Origin: Clostridiales bacterium
GTDB taxonomy: Bacteria; Bacillota; Clostridia; Lachnospirales; Lachnospiraceae
Reading direction: 5' to 3'
Assembly (NCBI GenBank): GCA_023663185.1
Contig: JAMPHY010000001.1
Span: 376,994-440,993, forward strand
Length of the DNA stretch: 64,000 bases
Under the pieces are notes generated by a model. It did no database searches, was not told where the DNA came from, and was given only the letters and a program-made list of their open reading frames with translations. Position 1 is the stretch's first letter; every line of letters starts with the position of its first letter. Of the stretch, positions 33,849 through 43,000 are shown piece by piece. The position numbers were made by a program, and so were the translations under genes.

Positions 33849-35573
33849 TTACAATTTGAACTTCCCGACTTCTTGATTCAATCTGCCGACAATCTCCAAA
33901 TTGGACGCTGCTTCTTCTCCAATCTCACCCACGCTGCCTGTCAAGCTTACCGCCGTATCCGCGACGTTGCCTACTCCAACCGTGCTTTCACTAACAGCGG
34001 TTTTTACCTCTTCCAACGATGTCTTAATTGTTTCCATATTCAGCTTGAGCTGCTCGCTTTCCCCGGCAAAACGCTGCATCATCTCATTCATATTTCCGAC
34101 GTTTGACCGATAGCTCTCGCTGGTCTCAAGCAATTTCTCATAACCGCCAATCGCAGTCTGATTCATAAAGTCAATCATGGTTTCCGCTTCATTTGCCAGC
34201 TCGTCCACAGCGCGAATTACATCATTCGTTACATTCTGGATTTCTGAGGCTGAAGCCGCTGAGTCAGTAGCTAATTTTCCAATCTCATCTGCAACCACGG
34301 CAAATCCTTTGCCCGCTTCACCGGCACGCGCCGCCTCAATGCTGGCGTTGAGTGCCAAAAGATTGGTCTGCTTCGTAATGCCTAAGATATTCGCTGTCAG
34401 TTCCCTTATTTTCTCAACGTCCCGCGACTTTTCAATCTTCTGCTGAACCGCCTGCGCCATATTAGTAACCTGCTCCATCGCATCTTGTTTCTCTTCCACA
34501 GCACGATTATAGGTATCTGATGCACTCTTCATTATCTCGTTGGACGATTCTTTTCCGTTCTCCGCACTCCCATAAATACTTTCTATGGATTCAAACACCT
34601 GTCCGATTGACTCATTGACCTGCTCTAACGACGCGCTGGATTCCTCCATTGCCGCGCTCATCTGCTCCATTACTGCGGAAACATCTGTAATCTCGCCTTC
34701 TGCGCCTGAAAGTTTGTTTGATACCGTGCGGGAAGAGGCTTTTAACTTCTCCGCATTGGCAGAAATATTCAACATAATCTCCCTAATATATCCAAGCAGT
34801 TCATTGACATTCTGCGCAATCAGCTCCATCTCGTCTCCGGTATGAACGTCAAGCGTCTGCGTCAAATCCCCCTCATTATGTACCAGTTCGTAAATCTTAC
34901 TATCTACCTTACGCAGCCGTCTAATTACCTTTCCAACCATAATATTAAGAACGGCAAGCGCAATTATAAGGCTGATTATAGAAATCTGCACCACCCTTAC
35001 CAATGCTAAATCCAACTTCTCTACCACACTTACCGCGTCATAATCACAGCCGAGGATTCCCACCACGTTACCGTTCGCATCAAACAACGGCACATACGCC
35101 GAAATCAAATCCCCGTCTTCTGTAGAGTCTATATAATCCTGCACATATTCTTCCCCGTCAAAAACAGATTTCAATTCCTGATACGACACCTCAAAAGCCG
35201 CGCCATATTCATTCATTGACGCGCCATCGTCCGCATCTATCCCATAATAGACTTTTCCGCCCTCTGCATACAAAGTATACAAATATTTGATTCCACAGAC
35301 ATCTTTCACTTCGAGCATGGTCTGGCGCATTGCGCGAATCTGCTCCTCATTCTGCTCTCCCGATGATATAGCTAACAGTTGTTCTATATCAACTGATTTT
35401 GCGGAAATAGACGCCGCCATACGCGCTTCCTCTACGCCCATTTCCACCAATCCTTCTTTTGTCCGCTGATATGAATTGAGTCCCATAATAGCGCACATAA
35501 AAATTATTGCTATAGTTGTCGGAAATAAAATTTTCGTTCGTATCCCAAGTCCTCTTGTTTTTCTTTTTTTCAT
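33849..35573 (-). CDS. Methyl-accepting chemotaxis protein
   Basis: 574 residues from ATG 35573; a longer frame exists but has no ribosome site and an unlikely N-terminus. One membrane helix near the start, an extracytoplasmic single-Cache-like sensor (about residues 40-190), a second helix, a HAMP region ('[22 protein letters not shown]') and the signalling hairpin '[24 protein letters not shown]' are all present. No C-terminal CheR-binding pentapeptide is seen. It senses an unknown ligand and acts on CheA/CheW, which are not in the window. Confidence 0.92.
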   Translation of the reverse strand: MKKRKTRGLGIRTKILFPTTIAIIFMCAIMGLNSYQRTKEGLVEMGVEEARMAASISAKSVDIEQLLAISSGEQNEEQIRAMRQTMLEVKDVCGIKYLYTLYAEGGKVYYGIDADDGASMNEYGAAFEVSYQELKSVFDGEEYVQDYIDSTEDGDLISAYVPLFDANGNVVGILGCDYDAVSVVEKLDLALVRVVQISIISLIIALAVLNIMVGKVIRRLRKVDSKIYELVHNEGDLTQTLDVHTGDEMELIAQNVNELLGYIREIMLNISANAEKLKASSRTVSNKLSGAEGEITDVSAVMEQMSAAMEESSASLEQVNESIGQVFESIESIYGSAENGKESSNEIMKSASDTYNRAVEEKQDAMEQVTNMAQAVQQKIEKSRDVEKIRELTANILGITKQTNLLALNASIEAARAGEAGKGFAVVADEIGKLATDSAASASEIQNVTNDVIRAVDELANEAETMIDFMNQTAIGGYEKLLETSESYRSNVGNMNEMMQRFAGESEQLKLNMETIKTSLEEVKTAVSESTVGVGNVADTAVSLTGSVGEIGEEAASNLEIVGRLNQEVGKFKL

Positions 35574-35704
35574 GTTTTTCTCACTTTCCGGTCCGCGACC
35601 TCTTTCAACCACTCTATCCAAAACACATAAGAACCTTTGTCTGATAATTCTATTATAACAAAAAATCAGAAGAATTGCATATATAAACTTTTGAGCCATA
35701 ACCA

Positions 35705-35789
35705 GAGTTCAGGCAACATGAATAAAATAAGGAGCGACTTACCGCTTTTCAGGCATGGAGCTCCGTTTTTATTCATGTTGCCTGAACTC
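35705..35789. repeat. Large perfect inverted repeat, 23-bp arms
   Basis: The left arm at 35705-35727 and right arm at 35767-35789 are perfect complements over 23 bases (GAGTTCAGGCAACATGAATA...). A GGAGC/GCTCC stem forms inside the loop. It lies between divergent genes. A diverged half-arm (AACCAGA-TT-AGGCAA) is seen near 26009-26025 after feoB. A MITE-like or strong bidirectional hairpin is possible. Confidence 0.75.
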
Positions 35790-35864
35790 GTTACTCAGTC
35801 AATTAACTTTCCATTGACATATCCCCCGACTAATGATAGAATTTTTTTAACATCAACAAAATCC

Positions 35865-35947
35865 CATGGGGGAGTAGCAAGCGTATATCGTAGCAAGTCA
35901 ACATACTGACCTTTTGGTCTGGCTTGTTTTAAATTGCGAGACTCATG
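35865..35947 (+). ncRNA. yybP-ykoY manganese riboswitch aptamer
   Basis: The 5' strand CATGGGGGAGTAGC (from 35865) and the 3' strand GCGAGACTCATG (to 35947) close P1 as in the known class. The internal conserved segment AGTCAACATACT, the GACC/GGTC stem and the 3' GGCTTG strand also match. The class binds Mn(II) and controls manganese exporters. mntP follows. Confidence 0.92.
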
Positions 35948-36030
35948 TATAGCAGAAACTATACGTGGAGTCTTTATTTTTTCAGATATGCACCAAGTAT
36001 AGTTTACATAACTGTACTTGGTTTTTTATT
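35936..36030 (+). terminator. Expression platform of the riboswitch: hairpin plus intrinsic terminator
   Basis: GACTCATG, the 3' strand of aptamer P1, can instead pair with ACGTGGAGTC (35962-35971) in a hairpin through CTATA. A second hairpin (35992-36004 with 36010-36022, 13 pairs) is followed by TTTTTT and is a strong terminator. AACTATACGTGG (35957-35968) complements CCAAGTATAGTT (35993-36004) at 11 of 12 positions, so it can act as antiterminator when P1 is formed. This predicts that Mn(II) switches mntP on. Confidence 0.8.
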
Positions 36031-36080
36031 ATTAACCCACGCGGCTGCCGCAAGGGTTGACTTACAAAGGGGGACAAAAG

Positions 36081-36665
36081 ATGGAATGGAGTTTACTATT
36101 TTTCTTTAACAGCGCGCTTCTTGGCGTGGGACTTGCTATGGACGCTTTTTCGGTATCGCTTGCCAACGGACTGAACGAGCCTGACATGAAAAAGAACAGA
36201 ATGTGCAAGATAGCAGGCGTATTCGCCTTTTTTCAGGCGGCAATGCCGATGATTGGCTGGATATGCGTCCATACGATTGTCCAATATTTTCAAGCGTTCA
36301 GAAAGTTCATACCGTGGATTGCCCTGATTTTACTGCTTTTTATCGGCGGAAAAATGCTCATTGACGGTATCAAAGGGAATGATGAAGAAGCAGGAAAAAA
36401 TAAAGTAGGCATAGCAGCGCTTTTATTACAGGGCGTCGCTACTTCCATAGACGCCCTATCAGTCGGGTTCGCTATTGCAGAATACGGTCTTATTATGGCT
36501 ATTGTGTGCGCGCTGATTATTTCAGCCGTCACCTTCGTAATCTGCATGGCGGGACTTATTATCGGTAAAAAGTTCGGAACCCGTTTCTCACATAAAGCCG
36601 CGATACTGGGCGGAAGCATTTTGATTATTATCGGTATTGAGATTTTCATAACCGGTGTATTTTAG
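36081..36665 (+). CDS. mntP: Manganese efflux pump MntP
   Basis: 194 residues from ATG 36081 (AAAGGGGGA before it). Six helices in two three-helix repeats are visible, with the conserved acidic motifs 'GLAMDAFSVSLANG' and 'GVATSIDALSVGFAIAEYG'. MntP exports Mn(II). The upstream yybP-ykoY riboswitch confirms the role. Its end overlaps the stop of the convergent OhrR gene by four bases. Confidence 0.97.
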   Translation: MEWSLLFFFNSALLGVGLAMDAFSVSLANGLNEPDMKKNRMCKIAGVFAFFQAAMPMIGWICVHTIVQYFQAFRKFIPWIALILLLFIGGKMLIDGIKGNDEEAGKNKVGIAALLLQGVATSIDALSVGFAIAEYGLIMAIVCALIISAVTFVICMAGLIIGKKFGTRFSHKAAILGGSILIIIGIEIFITGVF

Positions 36666-37099
36666 GATAACCTGCCAAGCAGTTTATATAAAAGTTGATA
36701 TAACTGCTGCGCTTCCTGCGGCTCCATGTTGACGCATGCGCTTAATTCCGCGGGTACGCTTACAGCCTGCTCCTTTAGCGCCTCGCCTTCTTTAGTGATT
36801 GAAACAATCAGGTTGCGTTCATCTTCTTTGGAACGTTTACGCATTACATAATTTTTTTCTTCCAGCTTCTTTAAAAGCGGCGTAAGCGTTCCTGAGTCAA
36901 GATATAGATATTCTCCAAGCTCCTTGACATTTACCTCTTTTTTCTCCCACATTACCATCATTGCTATATACTGGGTGTAAGTCAAATCGAGCCTGTCAAG
37001 GTAGGGCTTATAGCGTCTGATTACCTCTTTGGAACAGGCGTAAAGCGGAAAGCATAGCTGGTTTTCAAGTTTCAAACAATCATATTTGTTATTCGGCAT
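36662..37099 (-). CDS. ohrR: OhrR-type MarR-family peroxide sensor
   Basis: 145 residues from ATG 37099 (AAGGAG upstream). The N-terminus 'LKLENQLCFPLYACSKEVIRRYKP' aligns with OhrR around its redox Cys (here Cys16), and the winged helix is 'LYLDSGTLTPLLKKLEEKNYVMRKRSKEDERN'. Oxidation of the Cys by organic peroxides releases DNA. It follows two thiol-peroxidase genes on the same strand, and a matching operator overlaps their promoter. Confidence 0.92.
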   Translation of the reverse strand: MPNNKYDCLKLENQLCFPLYACSKEVIRRYKPYLDRLDLTYTQYIAMMVMWEKKEVNVKELGEYLYLDSGTLTPLLKKLEEKNYVMRKRSKEDERNLIVSITKEGEALKEQAVSVPAELSACVNMEPQEAQQLYQLLYKLLGRLS

Positions 37100-37163
37100 A
37101 ACATCATAACTCCTTGTGCATATCATACTGCATATTGTATCATGGCTGATATTTTCTTGCAAA

Positions 37164-37988
37164 TTACACTGCCGCTTCCTTCTGCGCTTCATACGCCGCA
37201 CGGCACGCCTTCGCAAGCTGGTCCGCGCAGGAAGTCGGTCTGCGCCCGCAGATTACGCCTGAGAGCTTTTTCTCAATCTCTTCCACCGTCCAGCCGTCTA
37301 CCAGAAGCGGTATCACTTTTAAGTTGCCGTTGCAGCCGCCCGTAAAAGAAATATTCGTAACCACGTTGCCGTCAATATTGAGCTTGATTTCGCTGGAACA
37401 GGTATCATGCGTCTTATAAATATATTCTTTTGCGACCTTTTTCTCAAGCAATCCCTTAATCCGCTCTTCCACAAGCTCCATGTCCGCAGTCGGCTCGAAA
37501 CGCTCCACAACTTCTCCGTTCTTATCAATTAAAAACTTGGTAAAATTCCACTTGATATCGCTCTTTGCCGCATAGTCCTTATCCGTTCTCTCTAAGATAC
37601 TCTCAAGCATCGGCGTCAAGGGGTGTTCAGGATCAAAACCTGCAAAGCCCTTCTGCGATTTCAGGTATGTGTATAACGGCGCTTCACCGTCGCCGTTCAC
37701 TTCGATTTTAGAAAATATCGGGAATGTAATTCCATAACGTGAATCACAGAAGCTTGCGATTTCTTCATTTGTTCCCGGTGCCTGATGTCCGAACTGATTG
37801 CAGGGGAAATCCAGAATAACGAATCCTTCGCTTTCATACTTTTCAAAAAGGTCCTGCAAAGTATCGTACTGCGGCGTAAAACCGCACTCTGTCGCCGAGT
37901 TGATAAGCAATATTACTTTGCCCGCATAGTCCTTTAAAGATACCTCGTTTCCATTTACATCTTCCATCGTAAAATCATAAATATTCAT
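37164..37988 (-). CDS. Glutathione-peroxidase-fold thiol peroxidase fused to a TSCPD domain
   Basis: 274 residues from ATG 37988 (AAAGGAAGG upstream). Residues 1-180 are a GPx domain with peroxidatic Cys35 in 'SATECGFTPQY', 'FPCNQFGHQAPG' and 'WNFTKFLID'. Residues 190-274 are a TSCPD domain (TIGR03905-like) with 'THDTCSSEI', 'FTGGCNGN', 'SGVICGRRPTSCADQLA'; its four Cys probably bind metal. TSCPD domains otherwise appear in ribonucleotide reductases or alone. The fusion is unusual and could couple redox or metal sensing to peroxide removal. It lies in the OhrR-linked operon. Confidence 0.9.
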   Translation of the reverse strand: MNIYDFTMEDVNGNEVSLKDYAGKVILLINSATECGFTPQYDTLQDLFEKYESEGFVILDFPCNQFGHQAPGTNEEIASFCDSRYGITFPIFSKIEVNGDGEAPLYTYLKSQKGFAGFDPEHPLTPMLESILERTDKDYAAKSDIKWNFTKFLIDKNGEVVERFEPTADMELVEERIKGLLEKKVAKEYIYKTHDTCSSEIKLNIDGNVVTNISFTGGCNGNLKVIPLLVDGWTVEEIEKKLSGVICGRRPTSCADQLAKACRAAYEAQKEAAV

Positions 37989-38004
37989 CAAATAAACCTT
38001 CCTT

Positions 38005-38478
38005 TCATAATAAACTTTTAATCTGCTCTTCTAACTTCTCCGGCGTAACCGTGGGTGCAAAACGCTCGATTACGTTTCCATTCCTGTCCACCAGAAACTT
38101 CGTAAAATTCCATTTGATATTATTGCCCATTACGCCCTTCTTCTGCGATTTCAGAAAAGTATATAAAGGCTCTTCGCCGTCGCCGTTTACTTTAATCTTC
38201 TTAAACTGCCTGAAAGTGACGCCGTATCTGGACTGGCAAAAATCCGTGATTTCTTCGTCGCTGCCGGGAGCCTGATTGCCAAACTGATTGCAGGGAAAAT
38301 CCAAAATCTCCAACCCCTGCGCCTGATACTTCTCATATAAATCCTGCAAGCCTTCATACTGTGGCGTAAAACCGCAGCCTGTCGCCGTGTTGACAATCAA
38401 TAGAACCTTTCCCTGATAATCCTTAAGTGCAATCTCGCTGTCGTCCTGCGCTTTTACTGAATAATCATAAATACTCAA
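38005..38478 (-). CDS. Glutathione-peroxidase-family thiol peroxidase
   Basis: 157 residues, TTG start with AAGGAGGGC nine bases before it. Peroxidatic Cys35 is in 'TATGCGFTPQY', followed by 'FPCNQFGNQAPG' and 'WNFTKFLVDRNG'. Bacterial Cys-GPx proteins reduce organic peroxides, usually with thioredoxin. It is the first gene of the operon and is transcribed from the OhrR-operator promoter. It is a paralogue of the fused protein at 37164-37988. Confidence 0.93.
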   Translation of the reverse strand: MSIYDYSVKAQDDSEIALKDYQGKVLLIVNTATGCGFTPQYEGLQDLYEKYQAQGLEILDFPCNQFGNQAPGSDEEITDFCQSRYGVTFRQFKKIKVNGDGEEPLYTFLKSQKKGVMGNNIKWNFTKFLVDRNGNVIERFAPTVTPEKLEEQIKSLL

Positions 38479-38505
38479 GAAATAGCCCTCCTTTTGATTT
38501 TAAAA

Positions 38506-38561
38506 AATTAAATTGTGTACAACTTTATTTAGATTGTACACAATTTAATTGGGGTTGTCAA
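38506..38561 (-). promoter_or_regulatory. Sigma-A promoter with OhrR-type operator
   Basis: On the minus strand, TTGACA (38556-38561) and TACAAT (38533-38538) are 17 bases apart. Inverted arms ending TTGTGTACAA and TTGTACACAA (38506-38522 and 38534-38550) cover the -10 box. This is the AT-rich TACAATT-type site bound by OhrR/MarR proteins, so repression under reducing conditions is expected. Confidence 0.82.
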
Positions 38562-38575
38562 GTGGTTTTTTAATT

Positions 38576-38608
38576 AAATTATAAATTATAAATTATAAAT
38601 TATAAATT
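38576..38608. repeat. Tandem heptamer AAATTAT, about 4.5 copies
   Basis: The seven-base unit AAATTAT is repeated without change upstream of the -35 box of the peroxidase promoter. It could act as an UP element or a length-variable spacer between the two diverging promoters. Confidence 0.7.
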
Positions 38609-38632
38609 GTTTCAGGAAATACCCTGCAATAT

Positions 38633-38661
38633 TTGACATAAACAATGAAACCTGCTACAAT
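38633..38661 (+). promoter_or_regulatory. Strong promoter of an antitoxin RNA
   Basis: TTGACA (38633-38638), 17 bases, TACAAT (38656-38661). No protein-coding frame follows; a short RNA ending at the hairpin 38716-38758 is predicted. Confidence 0.78.
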
Positions 38662-38667
38662 ATAAGA

Positions 38668-38758
38668 GCAAAAGGGAATACTGCCGATAGACGGTCAGCC
38701 CAAAGTTAAATTACTAAAAAAGTAACCATATCCTTGGTTGGAGGGCGGTTACTTTTTT
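38668..38758 (+). ncRNA. Candidate type I antitoxin RNA
   Basis: A transcript of about 90 bases starts after the plus-strand promoter and ends at a terminator that overlaps the last codons of the minus-strand toxin. Its 5' part (TACTGCCGATAGACGGTCAG) is also partly homologous to the toxin mRNA leader. It would pair with the toxin mRNA 3' end, as in TxpA/RatA-type systems. Confidence 0.7.
38716..38758. terminator. Bidirectional terminator shared by toxin and antitoxin
   Basis: AAAAAAGTAACC (38716-38727) and GGTTACTTTTTT (38747-38758) pair perfectly, with T-runs on both strands. The toxin stop codon is inside the hairpin. Confidence 0.82.
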
Positions 38759-38841
38759 GTGTGGTTTATGTATGCTATCAGAATCGACGTAATGATTCCA
38801 AGAATCATCAGAACAACCGTCAGCAGTTCATAGTCACTCAT
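38749..38841 (-). CDS. Holin-like type I toxin, 30 aa
   Basis: AAAGGGGG precedes the ATG. The peptide 'MSDYELLTVVLMILGIITS...' is a single hydrophobic helix with a short basic tail (NHTKK), typical of the putative holin-like toxin family. Such peptides depolarise the membrane when not silenced by an overlapping antisense RNA. The promoter, the opposing RNA promoter and the shared terminator are all present. Confidence 0.85.
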   Translation of the reverse strand: MSDYELLTVVLMILGIITSILIAYINHTKK

Positions 38842-38941
38842 AAGCAATCCCCCTTTCTTGGTTTTACCCATAGTCAGAGGGATAGTCCCTCTGCGAAGAA
38901 GGACTGACCGCCTACCCGTTATGGCAGTACCCCATAAAAAT

Positions 38942-38970
38942 ATTTTACCAGAAAATCTCGGACGCTGCAA
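38942..38970 (-). promoter_or_regulatory. Promoter of the holin-like toxin mRNA
   Basis: On the minus strand, TTGCAG (38965-38970), 17 bases, TAAAAT (38942-38947). The leader of about 95 bases has a GGGACTATCCC-type hairpin (near 38879-38890) and the TACTGCC...GGTCAG motif also found at the 5' end of the antitoxin RNA. Confidence 0.72.
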
Positions 38971-39025
38971 GAAAATTTATTTTATTTCGTGCATAATATT
39001 GTAGAATATAGAAAATGCAAGCGCT

Positions 39026-39274
39026 TTATTTAGCAAACAACCCCTTCTTTTCGTAGGGCTCGCTGCTAACGGATACAACCTCATATCCTGTTTTAGCGAC
39101 TACGTCCTTTAACTCCTGCTCTGGAATATCCTGTCCGGCAATAATAACTGTCTGTTTCTTTGTATGTGAACTTGTTACCTTTTTGACCTGAAATGCGTTT
39201 CGTACAGCGTCGTTTATATGCGCCTCACACATACCACACGCCATTCCTTCTACTCCTAATGTAATTTTTACCAT
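39026..39274 (-). CDS. HMA-domain copper chaperone-like protein
   Basis: 82 residues, with CGGGAGGAATTTTC before the ATG. The metal-binding loop 'GMACGMCEAH' gives CxxC, and the ferredoxin-like fold pattern continues to 'VVAKTGYEVVSVS'. The C-terminal tail (EPYEKKGLFAK) is longer than usual. It would carry Cu(I) to an exporter or regulator, none of which is adjacent. Confidence 0.9.
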   Translation of the reverse strand: MVKITLGVEGMACGMCEAHINDAVRNAFQVKKVTSSHTKKQTVIIAGQDIPEQELKDVVAKTGYEVVSVSSEPYEKKGLFAK

Positions 39275-39293
39275 GAAAATTCCTCCCGTTTCG

Positions 39294-39424
39294 TTATGTT
39301 TTTAACTGCTGCAGCTTCTTCTCAAGAACCGCCTTATCCGGTAACTGTCTTAGAATAATTTTCCTTAATGCAAAGGCGGATATAAAACTCTCTTTCCTTA
39401 TCCGTCTTGCAACCCAACATTATC
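39294..39424 (-). pseudogene. Remnant of a DUF1016 (PDDEXK nuclease-like) gene
   Basis: Two frames retain recognisable pieces: 'DKEREFYIRLCIKENYS', the catalytic-domain start of YhcG-like DUF1016 proteins, and 'QLPDKAVLEKKLQQL' plus stop, their usual C-terminus. The middle is deleted. It is the tail of a lost defence or repair gene. Confidence 0.5.
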
Positions 39425-39537
39425 AACAAATGATTTGTCCAGCTAATTTGTGTCACCAGCGGCGTCACAATTTCGTTTTAGACATTTTAGTATAAAAAGC
39501 GTAAAAAGGTAATTCAATAATTCAAACAAAAAGTATC

Positions 39538-39566
39538 TTGCCTTAACTGGATATATCTGGTAAACT
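39538..39566 (+). promoter_or_regulatory. Promoter of large structured RNA copy A
   Basis: TTGCCT (39538-39543), 17 bases, TAAACT (39561-39566). The position relative to the conserved RNA start is the same as in copy B at 59299-59327. Confidence 0.65.
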
Positions 39567-39572
39567 AAGGGC

Positions 39573-39957
39573 AGAGAATTCAAGGATTGACGGTGTACCA
39601 CCGTAAGAGGCTGCAACCTCTTACGGCAAGGATGGTAGGTCGATACCACACAATACAGACAAAATCTGCGATACACACAATTAGTATTATAAAGGAATTA
39701 TTCTTCGTTTACAAGAAGGATTACGGCGTTTATTTATAGTCGTATCGTCGTTTTATCAGGCGGAATGCTATTGTATGTATTACGTTTTGTTCCCGAATAA
39801 ATATCGGGGTGTAAGTGTGGACGCATACTTACACCCCGTTCTTGATTTCTCACAGAATATTTTCCGGCGGCGGAAGTCCCTCTTCCACTGTCGGAGATAT
39901 TCGGGTGGGAAATCGGAGTTTACATGAACTGCGGTTTTAAAGGACCGCAGTTTTTTA
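39573..39957 (+). ncRNA. Large structured RNA, copy A, leader of the CHAP gene
   Basis: About 385 bases without a coding frame, related to 58943-59292 (minus). Conserved blocks: TCAAGGA, ACGGTGTACCACC, GGCAAGGA..TGGTA, ACCACACAATACAGAC, TCTGCGATACAC, GTGTGGACGCATAC, CGTTCTTGATTTCTCAC and GGGAAATCGGAGTTT. GAGAA-TCAAG near the 5' end pairs with CTTGATTTCTC about 270 bases later, closing the structure. The stem after GTACCACC has changed sequence but is kept paired (CGTAAGAGG/CCTCTTACG here, CAAACAGGG/CCCTGTTTG there). It ends in terminator CTGCGG/CCGCAG plus T6. I cannot name the class with certainty; raiA-type RNA is one possibility. Confidence 0.72.
39927..39957 (+). terminator. Terminator of structured RNA copy A
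   Basis: AACTGCGG (39927-39934) pairs with CCGCAGTT (39945-39952), followed by a T-run. It lies 76 bases before the CHAP gene start, so read-through would be needed to express that gene from this promoter. Confidence 0.75.
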
Positions 39958-40032
39958 ATAAAAGTCTTTCTTCGGCTCCGATGGACACTGTTTTTATTAA
40001 CAATAACTTAGACAGAACAGGAGTGATGAAAA

Positions 40033-43000
40033 ATGAAATGGAAACGAAGAAGGGAGAAATTGCTAAGTCTGCTTATGGCGTTGTGTATGGTACTTGCGCT
40101 TGTGCCTGCGGTGCCGCTTAAGGTTGAGGCATCAACAGGCGGACACACACGCGATGAGGCTGTGGCATGGGTAAGAGGAAAACTAGGAACAGCAGAGGAT
40201 TACCCTGGCTCCGGCTATGGAGCACAGTGTGTAGATTTAATATGCTATTATTATGAATACTTAGGACAGACAAGGCAATTGGGGAACGCTTGTGACTATA
40301 TGAATGATAGCTTAGTTCCCGCTGGCTGGAGTGCATATGGCAATAATGTAAACCCTGAACCCGGAGATATTGTAGTATTTGGCTCATATTTTTTTGGTGA
40401 TGCAGATTATTATGTATATGGTCATATAGGAATTGTTACAGATGTTAATCTGCAAACCGGAAAATATACTTATGTTGACTATAATAATTGCGGGCATAAT
40501 TATCAAGGTTATACCTGTCAGGGGCAGAATTTGGGCAACGGAAAGCTGTGCAACAAAGGAATTGGCTCATATCGTGAAATGAATTTACACAGTTTTTCTC
40601 GTGTCATCCGTCCTGACTGGTCCACTGTCAACCCTAACCCATGGGCATCCGAAACCCCCCTAAACCTCGGCGACGACTTTTACGCATACATTATTGCCGA
40701 ATGCAGCAATTCATATGTAGAAAGCAGCAGCGAACTCAAAGAAGATGGCGTGACAAATGTACAAATTTCCGCTAGACCTCAATATATTGGAGAAACCGGC
40801 AATTCATTAGACCCGAAGAAAATCTGGCATTTTATCAGAAATGATGATGCAACTTATAAGATTATCAATGAATACTGCGGCTGGTGTATGGATTTATCCG
40901 GCGGACAATTAACAGGCGGTTCCGTCAATGTTGGAACATGGCATGAAGACCACGGCGGTTATCCTGAAAAATGGATTATTATAGACGGAGGTGATAATTT
41001 TGGTGAATCGATTTACCGGATAGGGACATCGATTTGGCTGCCATATGAATTATGGCTATTAGATGTTGCCGATAGAGGAACTGCGGAAGGAACTAATATC
41101 GGCGTATGGAAAAATAATGGCGATATCGCACAGAAATTCAGTATCCATCCATTATCTTCATATTTTAATTATCAAAAAATAAGACCGTCCGTGCCTACAA
41201 ATATACAATATAATTCTGAAGAAAACTGTTTTACATGGACTGCTGTTTCACGTGTCGGCAAATACGATACCCGCCAATATGAATACCGAATATATAAAGG
41301 CGATAGCGCTTCCGGCACACCGTATGACTATGCTGCAACCAGTACGACAGGCACGCCGGGCTATAACCTTCCTGACGGCACATATACCATTCAGGTACGT
41401 GCAGTCAATACGCAATACTATGATTTCTGCTCGGATTATGCGACCAAAACATTCGAGATACATCAAAGCTCAAATGTCAATGAATTGCCGACAGCATCGG
41501 CTATAAGCTATGGACAGACACTGGCAGACAGTAAGTTAAGCGGCGGCACGGCAAATATCGCAGGCAGTTTTGCATGGAGTGACCCTACTATAAAACCGGT
41601 GCCTAACACTAAGTATGAAGTAATTTTTACACCGGACGACACAGCGCATTATAGCCAATGCTCCGCCAATATAGACATAACCGTGAATAAAACAATACCT
41701 GATACTACTGCTCCCACAGCCGATGCACTCACCGCAGAAGCAAAACTCTCAAGTAGTAAACTAAACGGCGGCACAGCAGTCAATCCTTACGATAATGAAG
41801 CTGTTTCAGGCTCATGGCAATGGTGCAATCCTGAGCAGACGCTTTCTGAAAGTGGAAATTATCAGGCTGTTTTTGTACCGGATAATACTGATTATTATCA
41901 AAACTCAGAACCCGTTGATATTAATGTCACCGTTAATGAAACTTCTTCCGGTGGCGGTAATAATGATGACAATAATAATGGTAATGATAATAACGCACTG
42001 AATATTAAAGGCGCCACAGCGCAGAACAGCGTATATGACAGCTCCGGCAAATCCGGATATACAGGAACGCCCTCTGCAGAAGGTTATGACGGCGGATTTA
42101 GTTTTCACTATAATGGACGAAATGATACAGCATATGATAGTAGCACGCAGCCGTCTAACGCTGGAGACTATACATTGACCATAAGCCCTGCAGCAGAAGG
42201 TTACACAGGCTCCTTAAAGTTGAATTTTTCCATTGAAAAAGCAACAATAACAATCACGGCAGAGAATAAACAAGCCACGACAGGAGAAGAAATTCCAGAG
42301 TTCACCTATACCATAAATGGTCTTGTTGGTGCAGATGTATTAACGAAAGCGCCAACTCTTACCTGCGAACCCAATATGAGCAAAGAAGGCAGCTATCCTA
42401 TCAAAGCAGGCAACGCAGTTGTTCCGGCAGGCAGAAATTATAACGAAAATATCACATATGTAGACGGTGTACTGACAGTCAAGCAATCTGGCAGCGAAAA
42501 TCCGGAAAATCCAGATAACCCGAACACACCGGACAATCCTGATACACCGGACAACCCTGATACACCGGACGAACCTGATACACCGGACGAACCTACTATT
42601 TCGGGTGCTCCTGACAATCAAACAGCAGATAATCATAACATTACAGAAACCAGAAATACTACGGTATCCGCACCGGAACCGGTAATATGGGAACCGAAAA
42701 CCCCGGAAGAAAAAAGAAGATATGAGTGTATGGGGCATGAAGCTGTTCAATATGAAACCGCGGAAGATAACGCATATGATATCGTTATTGAGAACACCAT
42801 GCAGGGTAAACTCTGTTTTGACTCTTTTGACGCTGTTCTTGCTGATTATACGCTCGCCGGTTACACGATTGGAAGAACCTATAATATATATACCTATCCG
42901 CAAAAATCGTATAATAGAGAACAGACAATTCAGTTCACGTTGAAAATTCCGGACTCCATTTACAGTCCGGAAAGGAAATATAAACTACTCTGTGTGACAC

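Noticed and set aside
39443-39676. Minus-strand frame of 77 codons
   Set aside because: It is antisense to the conserved structured RNA and has no ribosome site.
42340-42903. Minus-strand frame with repeated RCIRxVRC motifs
   Set aside because: It is the complement of the Pro/Asp/Thr linker repeats of the CHAP protein.
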